A stretch of DNA of 29,306 nt from a virus: positions 1 through 29,306 of the IMG/VR virus record IMGVR_UViG_3300031565_000252. One strand, 5' to 3'. Position 1 is the first letter of the stretch, and each line of letters starts with the position of its first letter. A program made the position numbers and the translations under genes. A model generated the notes under the pieces. It did not search any database, was not told the DNA's origin, and was given only the letters and a program-made list of their open reading frames with translations. Below are positions 1 to 7,889 of this stretch, piece by piece.

Positions 1-2
1 CA

Positions 3-137
3 CCAAAGCCAGCCGTAACGAACAAGGCCCACAAGTCTCCGCCAGGCGTTCGCGGCGCACAGAAGACACAAGCGGCGGATGGCGAAAGGTTCAACAGGGG
101 CGCAGTCAAGCCCTGGAAGCCGAAAGGCAGAAAATGA
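3..137 (+). CDS. C-terminal end of an upstream protein (5' truncated)
   Basis: Frame 3 is open from the window edge to a TGA at 135-137 and encodes about 44 residues of a basic, Pro/Lys-rich, probably disordered tail ending in PKGRK. The stop overlaps the next start as ATGA, the coupling style used throughout this phage, which supports this frame over the also-open frame 2. Its position just before small genes, scaffold and capsid is where a portal protein often lies, so a portal C-terminus is possible. The visible piece has no diagnostic motif, so the identity is inference only. Confidence 0.55.
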   Translation, partial: PKPAVTNKAHKSPPGVRGAQKTQAADGERFNRGAVKPWKPKGRK

Positions 138-412
138 CCAGACCAGGATGTAAGTCAAAGAAGCATACGCCTTACGTCTCGGAAGCGCAGACAACGGCGG
201 GCAACATTGCTTTAGCGGCCAAGAAAGGCAAAATTCCAAAGTCCAAACTGAAAGGGGCATCAAAACAGATGGCAAGGGGAATGACGATGGAAGAGCTTGA
301 AAGCCATAGCAAAGAGGCCAAAGGCAAGAAGCTACCCAGGAAAAAACGCCAGAGCGAAGTCAAAGCATACGTCAAAGAACGCCAAGAGCAGAGAAATCGA
401 AGAATAGGATAA
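134..412 (+). CDS. Small basic DUF3008-like protein
   Basis: 92 residues, strongly basic. The pattern SEAQ..AGNIALAAKKGK..KSKLKGASKQMA..MTMEELE..SKEAKGKKLPRKK resembles the DUF3008-type small proteins, which share a SKAQ..AG.ALAAKRG core, a KGAS..M segment and a KGLP end. Function is unknown; the charge suggests nucleic-acid or capsid contact. The ATG overlaps the upstream stop (ATGA), implying translational coupling. The frame is also open upstream to the window edge, so the start rests on that overlap and the family-like N-terminus. The stop overlaps the next ATG by one base (TAATG). Confidence 0.72.
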   Translation: MTRPGCKSKKHTPYVSEAQTTAGNIALAAKKGKIPKSKLKGASKQMARGMTMEELESHSKEAKGKKLPRKKRQSEVKAYVKERQEQRNRRIG

Positions 413-594
413 TGAGCAAATTAAGTGAATGGATTAAAAAGCATTGCTACAAGGTAACAATGATTGACCGCCGACCATTTGGAGAGGTAACAATGCGGTT
501 TTGGGAACCCCGAAACATTATTGGCCGGGCATATAGTTGGTTGAAAACGAGAAGGTCACTCAAAATCATTAGAAATAAGAGGGCAGAACAATGA
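412..594 (+). CDS. Small hypothetical basic protein
   Basis: 60 residues, rich in Lys, Arg and Trp (SEWIKKHCYK..., RAYSWLKTRR). No transmembrane segment or recognised domain. It is accepted because it fits exactly between neighbours: the start overlaps the previous stop by one base (TAATG) and the end overlaps the next start by four (ATGA). The function is not recognised. A small nucleic-acid-binding or morphogenesis accessory protein is possible but unsupported. Confidence 0.6.
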   Translation: MSKLSEWIKKHCYKVTMIDRRPFGEVTMRFWEPRNIIGRAYSWLKTRRSLKIIRNKRAEQ

Positions 595-842
595 TAAATC
601 TACATATAGGAACTGGCCCGAAATTCACAGTAGACCAGATAAGTCTACCTTTTACCGGAGTGGACATTGGTCAATTATTTAACTGTACGGGAACAGTAAA
701 ACTGGACGCTATAAACCCTGAAGGCCCGACCTATGTTTTTGAGGTTTTAGAGCTGGGATTTCCTGAAATGGAACGGGGCACACTCAAAATCCGCAAGGCT
801 GGTAGGAAAAAACAGGCCCAAGCGCCGTCGAAAAAGAAATGA
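591..842 (+). CDS. Small hypothetical protein
   Basis: 83 residues. The first 65 look like a compact beta-rich domain (alternating hydrophobics, TGPKF, LPFTGVDIGQLF, YVFEVLELGF). The last 18 are a basic tail ending in PSKKK. It is joined by ATGA overlaps to the genes on both sides and probably shares their mRNA. No family is recognised. The coupled run of small genes ahead of the scaffold suggests late expression with the head genes. Confidence 0.65.
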   Translation: MINLHIGTGPKFTVDQISLPFTGVDIGQLFNCTGTVKLDAINPEGPTYVFEVLELGFPEMERGTLKIRKAGRKKQAQAPSKKK

Positions 843-1117
843 TGGATAACGAAACCAGAGCAGAGCTAATTGAGGACGCTGAGGCATTTCGGGCCATTGA
901 CGAGATGGTCAAAACAACGGGCTGGCAGAATGTTGTTATACCCCGCATCGAGCAGCTCAAAGAAAGCAGTATGAAGACGCTGATTACGGCCACGAACTAT
1001 CGGGATATAGTCAGGGCGCAGGAAACCGTCAAGGCCGTAGAAGATATATTACTTACGTTGATGATGAAGATGAAAATGGGAGAGGAAGCTATAGAGCTAT
1101 TGGATAAACAGGAATAG
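839..1117 (+). CDS. Small helical hypothetical protein
   Basis: 92 residues, predicted almost wholly alpha-helical and acidic at the N-terminus, with heptad-like spacing in the second half (RDIVRAQETVKAVEDILLTL). Two adjacent ATGs at 839 and 842 are possible starts; 839 overlaps the upstream stop as ATGA and is preferred. It is the last gene of the coupled small-gene run before the terminator at 1162. The family is not recognised; an oligomeric helical bundle is likely. Confidence 0.65.
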   Translation: MMDNETRAELIEDAEAFRAIDEMVKTTGWQNVVIPRIEQLKESSMKTLITATNYRDIVRAQETVKAVEDILLTLMMKMKMGEEAIELLDKQE

Positions 1118-1161
1118 TCGTTTTTTGAAAACGCTCAACACCCTGAGCGATGGCACTGGTT

Positions 1162-1185
1162 AGCCCCGGAAATGGGGCTTTTTTT
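1162..1185 (+). terminator. Intrinsic terminator before the scaffold gene
   Basis: A 6-bp stem AGCCCC/GGGGCT with a 6-nt loop is followed by a run of seven T. A second 6-bp hairpin, CGCTCA/TGAGCG at 1132-1149, lies just upstream. The pair separates the small-gene run from the scaffold-capsid genes and may attenuate rather than stop transcription, since no promoter is evident before 1233. Confidence 0.75.
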
Positions 1186-1232
1186 ATGCGCCAACACGTC
1201 ATCACGGGACTGAGCCTAAAAGGAGTTGAATT

Positions 1233-1871
1233 ATGGCCGAAGAACAAGAAGGACTTCAGGAGCAAGAGACACCCGCCGAAAGCGAACCTCAAGCCACTGA
1301 AACACCCGAAACCCACGAAGAAACGGTAGACTGGCAGAAACGCTACAAGGACTTACAGACAGACCACACCCAGACAAAACAGCGGTTGGCAAGGCTTGAA
1401 GAGCAGCCCCCCGAAGAACCCCCTGAAGATGATTACGAAGATGAGGGGTTTGTCGACCGCAAAACTGTCAAAAAGATAGTAACGGAAGCCGTAACAAAGG
1501 CTGTTAGTAGCGTTCGGATGCAGGCAGCAGATTCTTATTTTCGCAGGACCTACAAGGACCTCGTTAAGCACGAAAACGCCATCAGTGGCATACTTCGCAA
1601 CCCCAAAGACCCCACTTCATTAAAAGGGGCTTCGGCGGAAGAAAGGATTGATGCCGCAGTAAAAGAGTTTAACGCGTTGACAGAGGAGGCTAAAACTACC
1701 GCGAAAGCGGAAGCGGAAGCCGCAGCAAAGGAGCGCGAAGAAAAGAATCGTCTGGCTGCCGGACTCGGCGGGTCACCAACTCCACCATCAAAGGACGAAA
1801 CAGTGGTAACGGATGCGCAGGAAATCGCGGCCCGAAAAGCACAATCGGCCAAACGACGTAATATGGCCTAA
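1233..1871 (+). CDS. Phage capsid scaffolding protein (predicted)
   Basis: 212 residues. A very acidic Glu/Pro/Thr-rich N-terminus (about 1-70, disordered) leads into helical coiled-coil segments (about 30-55 and 130-175, including an EAEAAAKEREEKN stretch) and a basic C-terminus ending SAKRRNMA. This acidic, helical, basic-tail composition and the position immediately before the major capsid gene are typical of phage scaffold proteins, which template procapsid assembly and bind coat through a basic C-terminal segment. AAAGGAG lies upstream of the ATG. No protease motif is visible, so it is not a fused protease-scaffold. The call rests on composition and synteny, as scaffolds diverge rapidly. 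Confidence 0.8.
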   Translation: MAEEQEGLQEQETPAESEPQATETPETHEETVDWQKRYKDLQTDHTQTKQRLARLEEQPPEEPPEDDYEDEGFVDRKTVKKIVTEAVTKAVSSVRMQAADSYFRRTYKDLVKHENAISGILRNPKDPTSLKGASAEERIDAAVKEFNALTEEAKTTAKAEAEAAAKEREEKNRLAAGLGGSPTPPSKDETVVTDAQEIAARKAQSAKRRNMA

Positions 1872-1899
1872 ATTTATTTAACAGAAAGGAGCTACTAAC

Positions 1900-2844
1900 A
1901 TGGGACAGTTATGGGTAACCAGTTCCCTTGGTGGCTATCTTGGTAATCGGAAGCTGTCGAGAACGGTACGGCACGCAGCTCAGCCCCTTCAGAAGTTCAG
2001 ACAGTTCTGCAATATCAAGGAAGCTCTTGGGAAGAACAAGAACGATTTAGTTTTCTTCGATAAAATATCGAATGTGGCTACAGCCGGTGGGACTCTCGTA
2101 GAGACCAATACAATGCCGGAAACGCAGGTAACGATTCAAACCGGGACAATTCAAGTAACCGAATTTGGAAATTCAGTTCCGTTCACTGGAAAGTTGGAAA
2201 CTCTGGCTGAGTTTGACGTTGACAACATCATTACCGTCGCCTTGAGAAATGACCAGTCGAAGGTACTTGATTCTGCGGTTGCCGGGCAATTTGTATTGAG
2301 CCAGCTCAAGTACACCTGCCTAACGGCGTCTTCGGCGGGTTCATTCCAGACCCTTACCGCAGATGCTACGCAGGGAACAACTACCTCGGCAGTCACCGTC
2401 GATATGTACCATCTCAGAGAGTGTGTTGACAAACTAAAGGTTCTCAATATCCCGAAATATGACGGCGAGAACTACGTGATGATTGCTTCAGTCAACGCTT
2501 TAAGAGGTATTAAGAATCATTCCGCATGGCAGGATGCAGCCAAATACGGCGACCCGGAAAGGCTGTTTTCAGGCGAGGTCGGAAGGATTGAAAGCGTAAG
2601 ATGTATCGAGGAAACGAACTTTTTGAGTAACGCACGTGGCGGAAGCACCTACGGTGAGGCCGTAATGTTCGGCGCGGACGCATGTATGGAGGCTATAGCC
2701 TTGCCGGAGGAGATACGTGCCAAGATTCCCGGGGACTACGGGCGAAGCAAGGGTGTTGCGTGGTACGGCATCCTTAACTTCGCAAAAATCTGGGATTACA
2801 CAGGTGACGGTGAGTGCCACATTATCCACATTAACAGCGTCTAA
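1900..2844 (+). CDS. Major capsid protein, N4-gp56 family
   Basis: 314 residues. It carries the pattern of N4-gp56-family coat proteins: an N-terminal Gly/aromatic stretch, a VTEFGNSVPFTGKLETLA segment (about 88-105) like the E-loop to core transition, and the conserved LFSGEVGRIESVRCIEET block (about 224-241). Late in the protein, GEAVMFGADA and a Trp/Tyr-rich LNFAKIWDYT segment match the family's C-terminal half. It would form the HK97-fold icosahedral shell. It follows the scaffold after 28 nt with a good ribosome site (AAAGGAG). Length is somewhat below N4 gp56 itself but normal for the wider family. Confident by pattern and synteny. Confidence 0.88.
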   Translation: MGQLWVTSSLGGYLGNRKLSRTVRHAAQPLQKFRQFCNIKEALGKNKNDLVFFDKISNVATAGGTLVETNTMPETQVTIQTGTIQVTEFGNSVPFTGKLETLAEFDVDNIITVALRNDQSKVLDSAVAGQFVLSQLKYTCLTASSAGSFQTLTADATQGTTTSAVTVDMYHLRECVDKLKVLNIPKYDGENYVMIASVNALRGIKNHSAWQDAAKYGDPERLFSGEVGRIESVRCIEETNFLSNARGGSTYGEAVMFGADACMEAIALPEEIRAKIPGDYGRSKGVAWYGILNFAKIWDYTGDGECHIIHINSV

Positions 2845-2865
2845 GGCGCAGAAAGGGAAATAACT

Positions 2866-3792
2866 ATGAAAAGTTTAAGACACATTTCGTTGGGATTAGT
2901 CATAGGCTTCCTTCTCGTCTTAGGGATGGGAGCTGCTTATGACAAGACGTACCAGACACACAACAGGATTTACGAGGATGACTATGGCATTTACTTTGGA
3001 AGCGATAGCGATGTAACGCTTGAATTTGACGGCACTAACTTTGAATTATTTGCCGCCGCCGTCGATACGCCTTTTGTTATTGGTTCAACTTCTTATGGTT
3101 TCGACATCACTTACTATTTTGAGGATGCCGGTACTATTGCCATTGACTTCGACGGTGACTGTATTACGATCAGCGACGGTATGGCCATCAATATAGGCGG
3201 GACACCGGCAACTGACGGCGTTTTGAGTTGGGACAATACCAACGCAGAGGTAGATTTGACTACGGCAACGGGAAGTATTCACTTTACCGCCTCGGCAGTT
3301 CCCGACGCTCAGTATGGCTTTGAGGTTGGCAGTACGATTGCCGGAACAACGAGGTCGGAAGGTGCTTCAGGGTATTTCCATACTACAGTTACGGGTAATC
3401 TCGATGGAGCTACTTATGTAACGGGAACGTGGATGGATATTGGCACTTGTACGCCGACAGCCAATGTTATGGCCCCCGGTGATTTTGGTATCTATGAGTC
3501 GGGTGGGACCCTGTCTTCGGTTGGGTGCATGGCCGCTCTTAATTTAGGGCTATATCTCGATGCGACAAGCGGGCCGCCCAACCTTGCCATGTTCAGATTC
3601 AATGCCAACTCAAACCCTTCAACAGGTACTTTGCCTGACTATTTCTTCTATGCCGTGAATAAGGCTGCTGTGGCCTACAGTTACGGTACAGGAACGGATG
3701 GTACTAAACAGGGTGCTATCAAGGTTTACATTGCAGGCGGTGATGTTGGTACGAACACTATGTATATCCGTTTGTATGATGCAGCTAATTAG
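2866..3792 (+). CDS. Virion-cluster protein with N-terminal signal peptide
   Basis: 308 residues. It starts with a textbook signal peptide: basic MKSLRH, a hydrophobic core ISLGLVIGFLLVLGMG, then small residues before AYDKT. The mature part is Gly/Thr/Asp-rich and beta-rich, with IYFGSDSDVTLEFDGTNFEL near residues 42-61 and no catalytic motif. The position directly after the coat gene suggests a decoration or accessory virion protein, but those normally lack a signal peptide, so it may instead be an exported or surface protein made with the head genes. It starts 21 nt after the coat stop and is followed by a strong terminator. The family is not named with certainty. Confidence 0.7.
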   Translation: MKSLRHISLGLVIGFLLVLGMGAAYDKTYQTHNRIYEDDYGIYFGSDSDVTLEFDGTNFELFAAAVDTPFVIGSTSYGFDITYYFEDAGTIAIDFDGDCITISDGMAINIGGTPATDGVLSWDNTNAEVDLTTATGSIHFTASAVPDAQYGFEVGSTIAGTTRSEGASGYFHTTVTGNLDGATYVTGTWMDIGTCTPTANVMAPGDFGIYESGGTLSSVGCMAALNLGLYLDATSGPPNLAMFRFNANSNPSTGTLPDYFFYAVNKAAVAYSYGTGTDGTKQGAIKVYIAGGDVGTNTMYIRLYDAAN

Positions 3793-3817
3793 TTTCGTAT
3801 AAGCGAAAAGATTGTTT

Positions 3818-3845
3818 AAGGTGGGGGTTTCGGCCCCCACCTTTT
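3818..3845 (+). terminator. Strong intrinsic terminator after the head genes
   Basis: A perfect 10-bp stem AAGGTGGGGG/CCCCCACCTT with loop TTTCGG ends in a T run. It closes the scaffold-coat-signal-peptide protein unit. The next gene starts 17 nt after the T run. Confidence 0.9.
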
Positions 3846-3862
3846 AAGAAAGAAGGTATATT

Positions 3863-4075
3863 ATGGCTATCGACCCATTACCGAATTATGAAGGGACGTG
3901 CAAAGTTTGCAAGTTTGTAGTTGCTCACGAATTGCAAGGCGTAAAAACAGGATACGGGCATTGTACTAAGCTCGGTTCTATGGCCTTAAAGAGTATAGAT
4001 GACAGGGCAAGAATTGAGGGCACGCCCATCGTCTGGCACGAATGTACCTGCCCTTATGGAGAACTAAAAGAATGA
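3863..4075 (+). CDS. Small Cys-rich, putative zinc-binding protein
   Basis: 70 residues with a CKVCKF pair near the N-terminus, GHCTK in the middle and HECTCPY near the C-terminus, five Cys plus nearby His. The spacing suits one or two zinc sites, but the fold is not recognised. A ribosome site (AGAAAGG) precedes the ATG. The stop overlaps the next ATG as ATGA, so it heads the surface-modification cassette. The role is unknown. Confidence 0.65.
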   Translation: MAIDPLPNYEGTCKVCKFVVAHELQGVKTGYGHCTKLGSMALKSIDDRARIEGTPIVWHECTCPYGELKE

Positions 4076-4362
4076 AAATTGAAGCAAAACCGAGAACACT
4101 CGTAGCGGCAGTATTAGTAATTGTCATTCTGGTCGGTGGTTATTTCTATATGAACAAGACCGCACCGAAACGGGCCTATGTAAGACAGCTAAAGGATATG
4201 CGTTTAATTCACGAACGCCAGCAACTTGACATAGAAATTTACGAGCAGCAAAAGAGGCTGGCTGCAATCAAGGCCGAAAAAGAGGCGGCTATCCCAACCT
4301 ACGAACTTACTCCGGCCCAGAAGGCAGAGAAAACGAAAGTCATAGAGGGTCTGAACCAATGA
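4072..4362 (+). CDS. Single-pass membrane protein with coiled-coil
   Basis: 96 residues from the ATG at 4072; a longer in-frame start at 4042 lies inside the previous gene and is not preferred. A basic N-terminus (MKIEAKPR) is followed by one transmembrane segment, LVAAVLVIVILVGGYFYM (about 9-26), and then a long charged helix (about 35-75) with heptad character. This layout (N-in, membrane, periplasmic coiled coil) resembles inner-membrane spanins and some membrane anchors, but no outer-membrane partner is adjacent. It is coupled by ATGA to both neighbours, including the glycosyltransferase, so it could anchor that machinery. Function is not established. Confidence 0.62.
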   Translation: MKIEAKPRTLVAAVLVIVILVGGYFYMNKTAPKRAYVRQLKDMRLIHERQQLDIEIYEQQKRLAAIKAEKEAAIPTYELTPAQKAEKTKVIEGLNQ

Positions 4363-5099
4363 TAGGTTTCGTAATACCGGCATACAAGGCCCCGGACGAT
4401 CTGGAGCGATGTAAGGAATGTATCAGGAACCAGAAGGTTGACCTTGATATATTCGTACATGACAACAGTATCGACAATCTATACTTCACAGCGGCGGTCA
4501 ATAAGGGCATAAAGCATTTTTTCAGAAATCTCGATGTTTCTCATATCTGTATAATAAACCAAGACTGTTTTTTGGAAGATGATGCACTCAGAAATATGCT
4601 CTTAACAATGAAGTCAAATCCAGATATTGGAATAGTTACCGCTTGTCATATCACGAGCGAGGACACGAATATCTGCATAGACACGGGCGGATTATGGGCG
4701 ATACCGAGCGGCGGCTCTCTTACTATGCCGCGACAGGAATTAAAAGCTGCTCCTTTGTTGTGGGCGACTGCCGCCTGCTGGCTCCTGAGACCGGAGATGA
4801 TAGAGGAAATCGGCCTGCTCGATGAGAACCTTGTCCATTTCTGTAGTGATGTGGATTACTGCTATACCGCCCGCGCCCGAGGATGGGAAGTGTGGCGCAG
4901 CACGGCTATCGGAATCCACAAGCCAAAAAGCCTGCAATTATCCGAAGAGTTATATCTGCGAAAGAGCAAGGACATGGAGTATCTCCTGAAGAAGTGGTGT
5001 GGTTGTGTGTTCCACGAGCTTAACTTTACCTGGCAAAAAGAGCCGTTAGAGCAGGAAATAGCGGTATTCAAAAAAGGCGAAAAGAATGTGGTCGGCTGA
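4359..5099 (+). CDS. Family 2 (GT-A) glycosyltransferase
   Basis: 246 residues. The N-terminal VIPAYKAPDDLERC strand-loop, HDNS near 34-37, NKGI near 48-51, the nucleotide/metal motif IINQDCF at 65-71 and the ATAACWLLRPEMIEEIGLLDE...SDVDYCYTARARGW block (137-176) match rhamnosyl-type GT2 enzymes, with the acidic SDVD region as likely catalytic base. It would transfer a sugar from a nucleotide sugar in the cytoplasm. It is coupled by ATGA to the membrane protein and overlaps the methyltransferase-GT9 gene by 14 nt. The pair next to the capsid genes suggests glycosylation of a virion component or of the host surface. Substrate is unknown. Confidence 0.85.
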   Translation: MIGFVIPAYKAPDDLERCKECIRNQKVDLDIFVHDNSIDNLYFTAAVNKGIKHFFRNLDVSHICIINQDCFLEDDALRNMLLTMKSNPDIGIVTACHITSEDTNICIDTGGLWAIPSGGSLTMPRQELKAAPLLWATAACWLLRPEMIEEIGLLDENLVHFCSDVDYCYTARARGWEVWRSTAIGIHKPKSLQLSEELYLRKSKDMEYLLKKWCGCVFHELNFTWQKEPLEQEIAVFKKGEKNVVG

Positions 5100-6762
5100 T
5101 TTACCTGAAGGCAATGAGATGGCGAAGTGCCGCAACCGCGTGGCATCTTTCCTCAAGGGCGCGGGTCTTGACCTCGGCTGTGCCAAGGCGAAGGTCTGTG
5201 AATGGGCAATCGGAATCGACAACGCCCATAAAGAGGCGGATGTAAATATAGACCTGTCCGGTGTTGATGCCTTGAGAATCTTCTCGGATGGCGCTTTCGA
5301 CTATGTTTTTTCGAGTCATTGTTTGGAGGATTTTCACGCCACCGATGCGGTTCTGGAGGAATGGTGGAGAGTTATAAGGCCGGGCGGACACATAATACTT
5401 TACGGACCCGACCCGGACTACTATCCGAGAATCGGAACGGCGGGAGCTAACCCGACCCATAAGAAAGACCTCTTCTGGCAGGATGTCTGGGAAATCCTCA
5501 AAGGGTTCGGCAACGCCCAACTCATACAACATTCGCGCCATAACGAATCTAACGAGTATAGCTGGCAGCTTGTCGTCCAGAAAAAATATGCGAGACTAAA
5601 AAAGGTCAAGGCGGCCTTCGGTAAGGTCTATGACGGGATGGTGGCTTTTCCGCGAGTCCGAAAAGGACAGAAGGAAGCCCTTGTCATTAGGTACGGCGCG
5701 CTGGGCGATATGATAATGATTACCCCCGTCGTCCGCCAGTTAAAGAAGGATGGTTTCCACGTCGTCCTCAACTGCTCGGAGTACGCCACACAGGTCCTGA
5801 AAGAAAATCCGCACATTGACGAGTTCATCGTTCAGCAGAAAGACGTAATACCGAATGACCAACTCGATGAATACTGGGCGGAGATAAGTAAGGGTTTCGA
5901 TAAGGTGGTGAATCTGACCGGCACTATCGAGCAGGACCTTCTAAAAGTACAGGGCAAAGAGGAGTTCAACTGGTCTCACAAAAAGAGAAAGATGGAATGT
6001 AACAAAAACTACATCGACTACACTATGGAGCGGGCGGGTTACGACTTAAAGGGCGAACCTACGGAGCTTTTCTTTACCGAGCAGGAAGAGCAGCTTGCCC
6101 GGATATTCTTAGACCATTACAAAGACAAATTTCTCATTGTGTGGGCGATGAGCGGCTCATCAATACACAAGGTTTATCCCTGGTCTGAGTACATTGCAGG
6201 AAGTATCTGTCAGAAATACGGTGATGAAACTCTTATAGTCACAGTCGGCGATGATGTTTCCCGAATACTCGAATGGAGCCTGCCAAACACCCTGCCCCGC
6301 TGTGGGGTATTTACCATAAGGCAGTCGATGATACTTACGAAATACGCAAATCTTGTCATTGGTCCGGAGACCGGAATCCTGAACGCCGCAGGCTGTTATG
6401 ATACACGTAAAATTATATTCCTCAGCCATTCGAGCGAGGTAAATCTAACGAAATACTGGCAGAATGTAACGGCCCTGCACCCTGAAGACTGCCGTTGTCA
6501 TCCGTGCCACAAACTTGTTTACGTAGATACCTGCCCATCAGGAAAGATAACAGGAAGGCCGCGATGTGCGGAAAACATCAAGCCGGAGACCGTATTCAAA
6601 GCAATCGAAACATATATTAAGGAATGGAAAAATGTCAAACAAGAAAACAGACCCGTCAGTGATTCTCAAAGGAGCGGACGAGTTCCACTTAGGAACAGAC
6701 GTCTTCTTCGTAAAAGACAAAAGGGCGTACTTCAAAGACGGAAGGCCCGTAAAGCCGGATAG
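5086..6762 (+). CDS. Methyltransferase-GT9 glycosyltransferase fusion
   Basis: 558 residues in two domains. Residues about 15-165 form a class I SAM methyltransferase: LDLGC at 28-32, the acidic strand GIDN at 43-46, and FDYVFSSHCLEDF at 71-83 before the RPGGHIILYGPD strand. Residues about 193-515 form a family 9 (heptosyltransferase-like, GT-B) enzyme: IRYGALGDMIMITPVV at 201-216, VWAMSGSS at 352-359 and the donor-site GPETGILNAAG at 426-436. A Cys cluster CRCHPCHK (469-476) follows. The last 43 residues (after IKEWKN) are read in a second frame over the next gene and are Arg/Lys-rich, so they may be non-homologous tail. It probably works with the GT2 enzyme to build a methylated glycan. Confidence 0.83.
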   Translation: MWSADLPEGNEMAKCRNRVASFLKGAGLDLGCAKAKVCEWAIGIDNAHKEADVNIDLSGVDALRIFSDGAFDYVFSSHCLEDFHATDAVLEEWWRVIRPGGHIILYGPDPDYYPRIGTAGANPTHKKDLFWQDVWEILKGFGNAQLIQHSRHNESNEYSWQLVVQKKYARLKKVKAAFGKVYDGMVAFPRVRKGQKEALVIRYGALGDMIMITPVVRQLKKDGFHVVLNCSEYATQVLKENPHIDEFIVQQKDVIPNDQLDEYWAEISKGFDKVVNLTGTIEQDLLKVQGKEEFNWSHKKRKMECNKNYIDYTMERAGYDLKGEPTELFFTEQEEQLARIFLDHYKDKFLIVWAMSGSSIHKVYPWSEYIAGSICQKYGDETLIVTVGDDVSRILEWSLPNTLPRCGVFTIRQSMILTKYANLVIGPETGILNAAGCYDTRKIIFLSHSSEVNLTKYWQNVTALHPEDCRCHPCHKLVYVDTCPSGKITGRPRCAENIKPETVFKAIETYIKEWKNVKQENRPVSDSQRSGRVPLRNRRLLRKRQKGVLQRRKARKAG

Positions 6763-7084
6763 AGCTTTGGTATGCCAGCATTGTAAACAATCGCCCCCGT
6801 TTATAGCTACAGTACAGAAAGACCCGAAAACAGGTTTGACCAAGAGTGTGGAGTTGGTCTTTGCCAGGCACATGGTCGAGAAACACCCGGAACACGCAAA
6901 AGGAAAGACGCCGGAAGCCAAGGAAGCGGCAGAGAAAGTCGAAGCGGCCAAGAAAGCAGATGCAGACCTGAAAGTGGCAGCCAAGAAAGCAGTAGTTGAA
7001 AAAGCTGAGGCAGATAAGAAAGCCAAGGAAGCCGCGAAAGTTGCTGCTAAGAAAGCTAAAGACGAAGCAACCGAGAAAAAATAA
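6632..7084 (+). CDS. Lys/Ala-rich protein with C2H2-like motif
   Basis: 150 residues from the ATG at 6632; an earlier in-frame ATG at 6566 would add 22 residues lying wholly inside the GT9 domain and is disfavoured. The N-terminal half holds CQHC (about 49-52) and a later HMVEKH (about 82-87), a spacing compatible with a Cys2His2 zinc site. The C-terminal 60 residues are a Lys/Ala/Glu helix with KKADADLKVAAKKA-type repeats, like basic helical tails of DNA- or lipid-binding proteins. The gene overlaps the end of the upstream reading frame by 131 nt. Fourteen nucleotides separate it from the adaptor. No family recognised. Confidence 0.68.
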   Translation: MSNKKTDPSVILKGADEFHLGTDVFFVKDKRAYFKDGRPVKPDRALVCQHCKQSPPFIATVQKDPKTGLTKSVELVFARHMVEKHPEHAKGKTPEAKEAAEKVEAAKKADADLKVAAKKAVVEKAEADKKAKEAAKVAAKKAKDEATEKK

Positions 7085-7097
7085 GGGGAAATAACCG

Positions 7098-7877
7098 ATG
7101 TCAACGCTCCTCTCTACGATAGTAACGCAGGCGCAAGCTAATTTTCCGTCCGGGTTTCACGCGAACGAGCTGACAACAACGGTTCTTGCCCGCTATGCAA
7201 ACGACCTGCAAAGGCAACTTTGCCGGGCGCACAACTTCGCATTTATGAAGCAGGAAGTGACCCGCTCGACTGCCGATGAGACCCAGAAATACACCGTCCC
7301 CACAGCAGAAGCATCAGGTACTACCTGGAAAGAAGTTATTAGCGGTGCAACTATTCGACGGTTCAAACGGGATATTAGTCTGGAACTCATCAATTCTCAG
7401 AGCTATCGTGTGCCGCTTATTAAACTTCATAAGCAGATTCTCGAAGACAAGAATATTTTAGTCAAAGAGACGGGCAAAGGAATCCCCCAATACTACGATG
7501 TAGACCAGGACAGGATATGGCTCTACAAAATACCCGACCACAGCTACAACGCGGATACGGGCTGGACGATGAACTTCGAGTTTTTCGGCTATCTGGCTGA
7601 CTTGGCGGCGGCTGACAATAACGTCTTGACCAACAATCATCCTCTCATTTTGGAATATGGGATAACCGCAAGTGGCTATCAATTCGCTAAAGACTGGGAC
7701 GAATTTGCGAAATGGAAGCAGATGGCGCAGGACATATTCTTACAGATGATAGAGGAAGATACCGACTTGCAGCTTTCAGGCCAGGAAGAAGGCTTTTTCC
7801 CCGACCCGGCGCAATCTATCGGCGGCGGCGACCCGTACAAAGGGTTCCTACAGGGAACCGAATGGTACACAGCCTAA
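7098..7877 (+). CDS. Head-tail adaptor protein, SU10-type
   Basis: 259 residues, largely helical at both ends with a beta-rich middle. An N-terminal helix bundle (TIVTQAQANFPS...ELTTTVLARYANDLQRQLCRAHNFAFMK) precedes a PQYYDVDQDRIWLYKIPD strand pair (about 131-149) and a C-terminal helix pair carrying YGITASGYQFAKDWDEFAKWKQMAQDIFLQMIEED. This organisation is that of the SU10/P22 gp4-like adaptors that dock on the portal ring. It sits upstream of fibre and nozzle genes, as expected. Ribosome site AAGGGGAAATAACC precedes the ATG. The C-terminal Gly/Pro-rich tail may line the channel. Called from pattern and order. Confidence 0.72.
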   Translation: MSTLLSTIVTQAQANFPSGFHANELTTTVLARYANDLQRQLCRAHNFAFMKQEVTRSTADETQKYTVPTAEASGTTWKEVISGATIRRFKRDISLELINSQSYRVPLIKLHKQILEDKNILVKETGKGIPQYYDVDQDRIWLYKIPDHSYNADTGWTMNFEFFGYLADLAAADNNVLTNNHPLILEYGITASGYQFAKDWDEFAKWKQMAQDIFLQMIEEDTDLQLSGQEEGFFPDPAQSIGGGDPYKGFLQGTEWYTA

Positions 7878-7889
7878 AAGGAGAATAAA

